14,098 nt of DNA, from NCBI GenBank assembly GCA_900128565.1, contig LT636147.1, positions 1-14,098 on the forward strand, in the 5' to 3' direction. A program made the translations under genes and the position numbers. Shown here piece by piece: positions 6,899 to 14,098 of this stretch. The first letter of the stretch is position 1. The number at the start of each line of letters is the position of its first letter. The notes beneath the pieces were generated by a model. The model saw nothing but the letters and a program-made list of their open reading frames with translations. It had not been told where the DNA came from and made no database searches. The stretch is from Stramenopiles sp. TOSAG23-6. Its lineage: Eukaryota; Sar.

Positions 6899-7061
6899 AT
6901 CAACTCGCATATTTTTAAGTATGTGAATTTATCCTTACACCTAATTTATATTTATAATGCATCGTAAATGCAACAAATGAATTATATAATCTATATATAC
7001 TGAGTAAAAAAATAAAGCGAATATAAATATTACATTGTAGAATTATTTTTTAATATAAATT
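6899..7061. other. Convergent 3' spacer of 163 bp
   Basis: Very AT-rich sequence between the stop codons of the phosphatase (+) and the ABC transporter (-). AATAAA at 7011-7016 on the plus strand is a candidate polyadenylation signal for the phosphatase, placing its 3' end close to or inside the transporter's 3' untranslated region. No AATAAA is present on the minus strand within this spacer. Confidence 0.55.
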
Positions 7062-10000
7062 TCATATGCCCTCATCTTCCCATCCAAATCGAGCCAAATC
7101 TGAGAAAGTTCTTTTAAGGACAACATTCTTACCGTCATTTCGTGTTTTTAAAGCGTTTAAATGGGCAGATAAATTAGCCAACTTTATAAAGACTTCTTCA
7201 AGTGTCGTTTCTGTGAAGCCCCAGCCTACAAGGCCAATATTATTACCATCATGAGGCCTTGAAGATGTTTTCTCTTCAGTAAATTCTATATTCGTATTAT
7301 TTGATGTGTTTTGTGTCTTAAACTTTTCTACTTCAGCCTCTAAATTAGTAAAAACATCTGATAAAACTGCTTCTTCTCTAGCTATTTCGTATTTGTATGA
7401 TTTTCCGATAGGGTCACTCAGTAACTTTGCTGTTGGAAAAAATCCTTTCACAAAATTATCTACTTCCTCCATTTTTTTTACTGAAACATATTCATCTGTG
7501 AGTAGTGTCAAAGTATACCCTCTACCAAAACGTATTTTTAACTGTGAAGCAGTTCCTATACACATGATTTCACCCTGTGCCATCACACATAATCGGTCAC
7601 ATAATACATCTGCTTCTTCCATAGAATGTGTAGTCAAAACAATTGACTTATCACCTTTTGCATTTGATATAACATCCCATAACTTTCGTTTCGCATCTGG
7701 ATCAAGTCCAGTTGATGGCTCATCCATATACACTAATTCAGGAGAACCAACAAGCGCACACGCAACAGATAAACGACGTTTCATACCACCACTAAAAGAA
7801 CCCGCATAATTATCTGCCTCGTGCAGTAAATCTACTACGCTTAATACATTACACACTACATCATAGAGCTCCTTACCCTGTAATCCCTTCAAACGACCAT
7901 AAAAATCAACATGTTCTTTTGCAGTTAAACACCCCCATAAAAAATTATGCTGAGGACAAACACCCATAATTGAGTGAATATGTTTTAGAGTACTACCTCG
8001 AATACTGGCTTCTCCATTTGTATTAGTGCAAACATAAGCAGTGCCCATTGATGGTTCATATAGACCAGTAAGCATATTTATTGCCGTCGTTTTCCCAGCA
8101 CCATTATGACCCAAAATCCCAAAGCATTCTTTTTGATTTATACCAAATGTTAAATATTTTACAGCAATTTTAGGGTTACTACTACTCGTACCTTGAAAAG
8201 CTTTATGCAATCCTAAAACTTTAACTTTAATATTTTTCTTCGTCGAATCATTCTTCGTTTTTGTCTCTTCTTTGTGGTCAGTTGTTGATACAATTGTTGC
8301 TGATGCAACACGCAGTGCTTCAATCTTGACGTCACTTGGCATTGAGAATCCTTGCTCTTTTACAATAATTGGCACTTCAGGTAAAAGTCTGTTTTCTAAG
8401 TTACTGCTTTCAATGTCTTCGGGAGATGTACTAGGAGTAACTATTGCACTGAGACCTCGAGGAGATTTTTTTTCCTCTTTGGAAATAATTCTATCATTTT
8501 CAATACCAATCTTTTTTAAACAAGTTTCCCCAAAACAAAATAACCAATGTTTTCGTACTCCATATCCTACAACAAATACTTGTTCAAGATACCATGTTAA
8601 CAACAAACATAAAAACCACGAAGCAACCATTAAACCAAGACACTCGATCAATGCACCCTCACCTATATCACCCCAATTATTTAAAGTTATAGGTTCTTTA
8701 AAAGCACCTGCTAAACATAACCAAAACATTGCTCGTTGCATAATAAAAGGTGGCCAGATCATAAATGGCAAATATGCAGACTGTGGAATGTCATCCGCAC
8801 TAAACATTTGAGTAAATATCGAATTACCAATTGTCTGTGAAAGAATAATCAATAAAAATGACATAGCAGTTCCAGTACGAACTTTTGCAAATAATGATGA
8901 TAAAAGAAATGAAAACGCTATCAAAGTATGCCCCCAGAGAAGAAATACCAAAAGAACAATGGATGTATCATGTATTGTCACAGTTTGTACGTTTGCAAAA
9001 GAACCCGTAATCATCAACACAATAATCATCAGTAAATATTGCATATAGTAAAAAATATACGTGACAAACCAATATACAGACATTTTTAAACCCATCATTT
9101 TCATTATCATTCGCAACCTTTCTTCTTTCTCGTAGACGACCAAAGATACAATCAAATAAATAAATATCAACAGAAATAAAGGGAAAAATTGAAGTGATAC
9201 AAAATCTAGTATTGAAACTGCAAGAAGGCCTTGTAACAAATCACAATCTAAAGTACTTGTTTTCCCTCTTAACCAATCATCACGGTTGCATTTAAATACT
9301 TTAGGATATGTTGCTTCAAATAGATCAATACCTCGGCCAGAATACTGTTTCAGTAAAGCATTATTCATTAACCATTGTGTGCTTATCCAATTAGCATCTT
9401 TACCAAGACCACCTTGACCAGAACCCAATGAAACACCAGCCGTTCCACTATTATTGAAATGACTAATATATTCAAAATGTGCCTGTTCTGGATCCACCAC
9501 AGTAAAAGCATATGCAGAAAATTGTGAATCATACGCATGCCATAAGTAAAACGGTGCATCTTTGTTTTGTGTAGGGTAATAACCTTTTTTACCTTTCATA
9601 GTTAATGAATATTCTGTAAAACGTTCATTGCCATACCAACTGTTGTATAATGAGTCAGATAATTCTTTGCTACTTTTTTTCTCACTAAATCCCAATCCCT
9701 CCAATACATCAATATTGATCAGCATGAAACACATATTGTCCGTGCGAGTATTTGATCCCGTAAGAATATCTAAAACGTTTTTGCGAATAGTACAAGCGCC
9801 AGTCCGAGCACCACCTGAATAAGAACATTCAAATTGACACATGTCTTTTAACTTTAACATTCGAATAAATTGAGAGGATGCCACAATTTTACTATCTACC
9901 ATAACTTTTTTAAGTGTATCATCTCGAGATATTGCACCTTTAATATTTTCACTGAGAGAACGAACTGCCCCCGTTTCTATGNTTGAACTTGTAAATTTTG

Positions 10001-13000
10001 ACAGGATACCAGATGGAGAGATACTATCTGATTTCGCTTTTGTTATAGATTCAATTATCGTGTCATCTTTTATCGAAGAATTATCAAAATGTTGAAATAA
10101 TGTATTCCATGCGCCTACTTGACATGTTTTCAATTTTTCTTTNAAATCAGCGGCGTCAGCGATACCACGTGAAGTATTACCTACAATTTCATTACCTTCA
10201 GTATCAGGTCTCGTTGGTCCACACGTATTGAAATTTTCAGTAACTCCGCTATCTAATTCTGAACTTTGATATGCTCTCTTCTTTTCGTCACATCTATCAT
10301 CACAGTCATCACCACATTGATTATCTTCCTCACAATTATTATCACTGCAAAATGACTTACAATCTAGCGCAGCTTCAACTATCTCATTACATTTATCCAA
10401 AGCTTGTTTAAACTGAAAATCAAAATACCAATCTTTTAAAGCTTGTGAAGGTTTGTATTTAATACTTCCAATACTATTAGAAGATACACCAGATACTGAT
10501 GTGTCGGACCAATCAACATGCTCAATTCCTACATAACATTCAAAATTTCCACAATTTGGATTAAGTCCAGGTCGACCTCTGAATTGAGCATCAATTTTTC
10601 CTACAATTAATTCAGGTTGACCTGTTCGTGTAGAACTAAATAAATTTGGATAACAAGTGTCAATTTTAGGCCCGTATACTTTACATTTATCAGCAAATTC
10701 AGATGAACTACATTTGGATTTCTTGCACTCATCAACAACGTATTTTCCACACAAAGCCTCGAGACGAAAATCTTCAAAAACAAGCTTTTCAAGAAGTATG
10801 AGTAGTCCCATGATAAATAAGGGGAAAAGCGCTACAGCTAATAATTGTCCAGTTTGACGTTTTTGATACGCCCAGCTTTTCTTTGCTAATGCAATGGACT
10901 GATCACACAAACCTGCTGTTTTACGCCTTTTAGGACTGATTTTTAAATTATCATTATCATTAATATCATTGATATCGACAATTGTATCGGAATTTTCTGA
11001 TTTAAAATTATCATCTGTTAATTCCACTCCACCGATACCAGTCCCATCTTCCCCACAACAAAAAGAAGTCATACAAGTACCCCAACAACTTCGACAAAAA
11101 TTTGTTTTTTCCTTTGGTTTTTCAGATAAATGCAACTGATGTGTTTGTTTTGATAATTGAAGAAAAACTTCTTCTAAGGTACTCATTCCAATACTAAAGG
11201 TATTAATATTTAATGAAACTTTCTTAGATTCCAACAATTTGAAAAATGAGGCCAATGTAGAATTTGGTACATTTTTATCAATTTGATAAAATATCGTATC
11301 TTCCACACGACCTTGGAAAGACGATTCATTCGGTAACTGTGATGATATAAACTTGACAACTTCTTCTTCATTCTTATTACCATCATTTAAGATTAAAGTC
11401 ATCCTATACCCCAAACCAAATCTTTGTTTCAAATGTAGTGAAGTTCCAATGGCTTGCATTCGACCCTTTGACATAATAGCAATTCGATCCCCCAAGACGT
11501 CTGCCTCTTCCATAGAATGTGTTGTCAGGAAAATTACTCTTCCCTTTTTTGCACGTTCTATCATATCCCAAACTTCTCTCCGGGTAACAGGATCCATTCC
11601 AGTAGTAGGTTCATCTAAATAAACAATCTTAGGATTTCCTAATAAAGCAATTGCAATAGACAGCCGACGGCGCATTCCACCAGAATATTTACCCGCATTT
11701 ACGTCAGCAGCACCAACCAATAAAACATCTTCTAAACGATTATTAACTTCAGTATCAATGATTTCTTCAGGAATTCCTTTTAAACGAGCAAATAATTCTA
11801 AATGTTCTCTTCCAGATATTTGTTCCCATAATACGTCATGTTGAGGACATACACCCATGATGCGGTACGCATGATCCTTTTCAACGACAAGAGAACGACC
11901 AAATAATTCTGCATCACCAGCAGAAACACTAAAATTTCCAGTAAGCATATTTATAGTTGTAGATTTTCCCGCACCATTATGACCTAAAAGTACAAAACAT
12001 TCACCTTCATTCACTGAATACGAAATCGAATTGACAGCTGTAAATTCATATCTAGATTTTGGACAACAACATGTGCAAAGATCAAAACAACAATTACGAA
12101 AATATTTTCGAATACGACGACAAAAAGATAATCTCTGAAATATTTTTTGTCTCGAAATTGTCTTTGTAAATCGTTTTGTCAAACCGACAACCTTTAATGC
12201 TATTGAAGGTCTATCTTTTGCATAATCATGATTAATTGTTGCCTTCGCTTCAGTTTGAACATCAATATCCAAATCTTCATGTATAATTGTATTTTTTAGA
12301 TTCTTCTTCCAAGGTATTGCTTTGTCTTGTTTATTATTTTTTTTGCACCAAAAATTTCTTTTTAGACAAAAAAATATAGGCATCCTACCCCCATAAACAT
12401 TTGGAATAATATTATCAATATATGCCCCAAATATAGAATAGACGAACCATAATAATACACAATACCAAAGATCAGTATTAAAAGACCATATTGCTTGATC
12501 TTCTGGATTTTCAGCTTCGTCAAGTGAATTATCAAATCTTTCTGACCACTTCATACCTAATTTCGAATCTCCAGAACTTTTATCTATCATTATTCGCAGC
12601 ATATCATAAAATGGCATTGATGGAAAAAAACTTAACCATATTCGATAACTTTGCATTGATTTGTCATAATCAGTAAAGATAAATGATGTTACTAATGGTG
12701 ATGCAAGGTATGTCAGGATAAAAAATCCTAATACAAGATTTCTCGCAGAAACTGTTCGAATAAAAAAAGCCGCAAAAAAAACGGCTAATCCAGTAAATGC
12801 CAACATAGTATTGAAAAACGCAAAAAAATATAGACCAAAATCATTATCCGTAAAAAATGCAAGACCAAATATGTTCCCAGCAGCGCATAAGGTTAAGGTA
12901 ATGATAAAAATCATAATTATAAAACAAATTTGCCAAGATACCCAATAAGCCGAGTCAATCATGCCCACTTGCTTCAATGCACGTCGAAGTTTTCTTTCTT

Positions 13001-13835
13001 TTTCAGCAACAATGAGACTTACTTGTACAACAAAATTAAATATTATTGCCATATAAAAAAAACTTGGTCCATACTGTTTGACAACGTCAAAAGCGGTGGG
13101 TAAGTCCGGGTGTGGGAAATCACTAAACTTTACTTTAATTTTTGCAGTTGTTTTAGTAGAAAAAAGTCGTAGAAATGACGAATCAATTGCACTCTGTATC
13201 GGTGTTCGAAGATCTCGAGATGGTTTTGAGCATTTGAATACACCAATGGATTGGCAAATCCGTGTCATATTCACTTGAAGTGTGTACTTAAAATTTGGTG
13301 TTTTTTGTACACTCAACCAGTCGTCGGCAGGAGGATCAAAAATGATAGCAACGCTTGTAATATTTGGATTATTTACTATCCATGTATTCATTAAGGCTTC
13401 ACTAGCAAATGCACTGTAACCATACTCTTCGTCAATACCTTCTGAATTAGTTATTTCAGCAATAGATTTAGCAAGTTCTAGTGTCTTTTGTGTAGATGGT
13501 GAAAATACGAAATTACGACAAGGACCAACATGAGACGTGCACTTTCGGAAATATGTCGAATCTTCTTCTCGGGGATATCTCGTATCCACAAAAGTTTGGT
13601 TATAACTAGAGTTAGATGTTGTTACAGCTTGCATCACTAGAAGAGCTAATATAAATACTACACCGATTAATAATTGGGCAAAAGTAGAAGTCTTATTCCG
13701 GAAGTGCAACAGAAGGTTCTTTTTTGTTAAATGAATGACCTGATGTGAGAACTTTTTAGCCCAGGACATTTCCGAATGTATTTCAATGTCGGAAGTGGCT
13801 GGTGTAGCATTTCGAACTGTAGATACTGTGCTCAT
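7062..13835 (-). CDS. Full-length ABCA-type ABC transporter, 2257 aa
   Basis: Order is TMD1-NBD1-TMD2-NBD2, as in ABCA lipid transporters. TMD1 has one helix at about 50-70, an outer loop of about 185 residues, then helices from about 257 to 478. NBD1 (about 545-890) has Walker A GHNGAGKST at 618-626, signature YSGGM at 717-721, Walker B ending E742 and H-loop H773. TMD2 begins at about 994 and resumes at about 1545 after an outer loop of over 500 residues. NBD2 (from about 1869) has Walker A from 1909 with K1915, SGGM from 2015, E2039 and H2070. Both ATP sites look intact. Cys clusters lie at 572-591 (inside NBD1, before Walker A), 914-927 (linker) and 1159-1182 (outer loop, acidic). Single undetermined bases at 9982 and 10143 leave residues 1285 and 1231 ambiguous. 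An in-frame TAG directly before the ATG fixes the start. No intron is needed over 6.8 kb. Confidence 0.95.
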   Translation of the reverse strand: MSTVSTVRNATPATSDIEIHSEMSWAKKFSHQVIHLTKKNLLLHFRNKTSTFAQLLIGVVFILALLVMQAVTTSNSSYNQTFVDTRYPREEDSTYFRKCTSHVGPCRNFVFSPSTQKTLELAKSIAEITNSEGIDEEYGYSAFASEALMNTWIVNNPNITSVAIIFDPPADDWLSVQKTPNFKYTLQVNMTRICQSIGVFKCSKPSRDLRTPIQSAIDSSFLRLFSTKTTAKIKVKFSDFPHPDLPTAFDVVKQYGPSFFYMAIIFNFVVQVSLIVAEKERKLRRALKQVGMIDSAYWVSWQICFIIMIFIITLTLCAAGNIFGLAFFTDNDFGLYFFAFFNTMLAFTGLAVFFAAFFIRTVSARNLVLGFFILTYLASPLVTSFIFTDYDKSMQSYRIWLSFFPSMPFYDMLRIMIDKSSGDSKLGMKWSERFDNSLDEAENPEDQAIWSFNTDLWYCVLLWFVYSIFGAYIDNIIPNVYGGRMPIFFCLKRNFWCKKNNKQDKAIPWKKNLKNTIIHEDLDIDVQTEAKATINHDYAKDRPSIALKVVGLTKRFTKTISRQKIFQRLSFCRRIRKYFRNCCFDLCTCCCPKSRYEFTAVNSISYSVNEGECFVLLGHNGAGKSTTINMLTGNFSVSAGDAELFGRSLVVEKDHAYRIMGVCPQHDVLWEQISGREHLELFARLKGIPEEIIDTEVNNRLEDVLLVGAADVNAGKYSGGMRRRLSIAIALLGNPKIVYLDEPTTGMDPVTRREVWDMIERAKKGRVIFLTTHSMEEADVLGDRIAIMSKGRMQAIGTSLHLKQRFGLGYRMTLILNDGNKNEEEVVKFISSQLPNESSFQGRVEDTIFYQIDKNVPNSTLASFFKLLESKKVSLNINTFSIGMSTLEEVFLQLSKQTHQLHLSEKPKEKTNFCRSCWGTCMTSFCCGEDGTGIGGVELTDDNFKSENSDTIVDINDINDNDNLKISPKRRKTAGLCDQSIALAKKSWAYQKRQTGQLLAVALFPLFIMGLLILLEKLVFEDFRLEALCGKYVVDECKKSKCSSSEFADKCKVYGPKIDTCYPNLFSSTRTGQPELIVGKIDAQFRGRPGLNPNCGNFECYVGIEHVDWSDTSVSGVSSNSIGSIKYKPSQALKDWYFDFQFKQALDKCNEIVEAALDCKSFCSDNNCEEDNQCGDDCDDRCDEKKRAYQSSELDSGVTENFNTCGPTRPDTEGNEIVGNTSRGIADAADXKEKLKTCQVGAWNTLFQHFDNSSIKDDTIIESITKAKSDSISPSGILSKFTSSXIETGAVRSLSENIKGAISRDDTLKKVMVDSKIVASSQFIRMLKLKDMCQFECSYSGGARTGACTIRKNVLDILTGSNTRTDNMCFMLINIDVLEGLGFSEKKSSKELSDSLYNSWYGNERFTEYSLTMKGKKGYYPTQNKDAPFYLWHAYDSQFSAYAFTVVDPEQAHFEYISHFNNSGTAGVSLGSGQGGLGKDANWISTQWLMNNALLKQYSGRGIDLFEATYPKVFKCNRDDWLRGKTSTLDCDLLQGLLAVSILDFVSLQFFPLFLLIFIYLIVSLVVYEKEERLRMIMKMMGLKMSVYWFVTYIFYYMQYLLMIIVLMITGSFANVQTVTIHDTSIVLLVFLLWGHTLIAFSFLLSSLFAKVRTGTAMSFLLIILSQTIGNSIFTQMFSADDIPQSAYLPFMIWPPFIMQRAMFWLCLAGAFKEPITLNNWGDIGEGALIECLGLMVASWFLCLLLTWYLEQVFVVGYGVRKHWLFCFGETCLKKIGIENDRIISKEEKKSPRGLSAIVTPSTSPEDIESSNLENRLLPEVPIIVKEQGFSMPSDVKIEALRVASATIVSTTDHKEETKTKNDSTKKNIKVKVLGLHKAFQGTSSSNPKIAVKYLTFGINQKECFGILGHNGAGKTTAINMLTGLYEPSMGTAYVCTNTNGEASIRGSTLKHIHSIMGVCPQHNFLWGCLTAKEHVDFYGRLKGLQGKELYDVVCNVLSVVDLLHEADNYAGSFSGGMKRRLSVACALVGSPELVYMDEPSTGLDPDAKRKLWDVISNAKGDKSIVLTTHSMEEADVLCDRLCVMAQGEIMCIGTASQLKIRFGRGYTLTLLTDEYVSVKKMEEVDNFVKGFFPTAKLLSDPIGKSYKYEIAREEAVLSDVFTNLEAEVEKFKTQNTSNNTNIEFTEEKTSSRPHDGNNIGLVGWGFTETTLEEVFIKLANLSAHLNALKTRNDGKNVVLKRTFSDLARFGWEDEGI

Positions 13836-14043
13836 CTACTTGCAAATTTTCAAGAAGAAACAGTTTTACTCTAATATCTAAAATCAAGGATGATTGGGAC
13901 ACAATTTGAGCCATATGGTGTGCCTCAAAAAAATCCGAAAAAAATCACCCACAGTACCGCACGGATTTCGTGTTTTTGAACCTGTTTTCGAGTTAATTTT
14001 CCATAATTTTTTTTTAATATGCAATAAAATATAATGAATTCTT
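13836..14043. promoter_or_regulatory. Upstream region of the ABC transporter gene
   Basis: Presumed promoter and 5' leader of the minus-strand transporter, 208 bases up to the point where the inverted end duplication starts. It contains a 7-bp inverted repeat (13931-13937 with 13962-13968). It also contains a 15-base string, gatttcgtgtttttg (13964-13978), that recurs exactly at 4642-4656 upstream of the phosphatase. No TATA box or initiator is certain. Confidence 0.45.
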
Positions 14044-14098
14044 GATTGTTTATTTAGATGAACCTACTACTGGAATGGATCCTGTTACCCGGAGAGAA
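14044..14098. repeat. Inverted 55-bp copy of the ABC transporter NBD1 Walker B region, probable chimeric end
   Basis: These last 55 bases are an exact reverse complement of 11574-11628 (position i pairs with 25672-i). Read on the plus strand they give IVYLDEPTTGMDPVTRRE, the Walker B and D-loop of NBD1. The match starts abruptly with no open frame leading into it: an in-frame TAA lies at 14015-14017. A diverged paralogue would not be identical over 55 bases, so I read this as an assembly or amplification chimera rather than a second transporter gene. Confidence 0.85.

Noticed and set aside
8272-8811. Plus-strand open frame of 179 codons inside the ABC transporter gene
   Set aside because: It lies wholly opposite well-conserved transporter sequence and shows no family features of its own.
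14044-14098. Start of a second, divergent ABCA gene
   Set aside because: It is 55 of 55 identical to an internal part of the first gene, begins in mid-domain without an open frame before it, and parallels the inverted duplication at the other end.
1-14098. CRISPR array, prophage, insertion sequence or bacterial defence operon
   Set aside because: Gene families, missing operon structure, long intergenic regions and polyadenylation-like signals all point to a eukaryote. No regular spacer-repeat array or transposase was seen.

Overview
This window looks like nuclear DNA from an AT-rich, intron-poor, free-living microbial eukaryote (protist). It carries a CLC protein with cytosolic CBS domains, a full-length ABCA-type lipid transporter and a Dullard/SCP-type HAD phosphatase. 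All are typical eukaryotic families, and each is encoded in one uninterrupted frame. TAA and TGA both act as stops, so the code appears standard. There is no bacterial-style operon or Shine-Dalgarno pattern. AATAAA-like hexamers follow three of the four genes. I cannot place the lineage from sequence alone. A stramenopile or similar small protist is plausible but unproven.

Layout: (1) 1-45 is an inverted copy of 160-204. (2) 45-2330, + strand: the C-terminal two thirds of a CLC chloride channel or exchanger, cut at its 5' end by that inverted junction, with a roughly 290-residue histidine-rich luminal insertion. (3) 2331-2831: AT-rich intergenic. (4) 2832-3908, +: an unrecognised 358-aa basic protein. 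(5) 3909-4939: a complex regulatory/repeat region with a 40-bp inverted-repeat pair, two nested hairpins, a T27 tract, telomere-like CCCTAA/TTAGGG motifs and an E2F-like site. (6) 4940-6898, +: a 652-aa HAD-superfamily CTD-type phosphatase with an insertion inside its catalytic fold. (7) 6899-7061: a short convergent 3' spacer. (8) 7062-13835, - strand: a 2257-aa ABCA-type ABC transporter. (9) 13836-14043: its upstream region. (10) 14044-14098: a perfect 55-bp inverted copy of the Walker B region of that same transporter.

Inverted duplications of internal sequence at both extreme ends suggest that the window is a whole contig whose ends are assembly or whole-genome-amplification chimeras. That would fit a single-cell amplified genome. 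The true neighbours on both sides are then unknown, and the apparent ATG of the CLC gene is an accident of the junction.

The four genes do not form an evident pathway. Two are membrane transporters (anion and probably lipid), one is a phosphatase, and one is unknown. The points most worth following up are the His-rich CLC loop, the interrupted phosphatase domain, the foldback region upstream of the phosphatase, and the chimeric ends.
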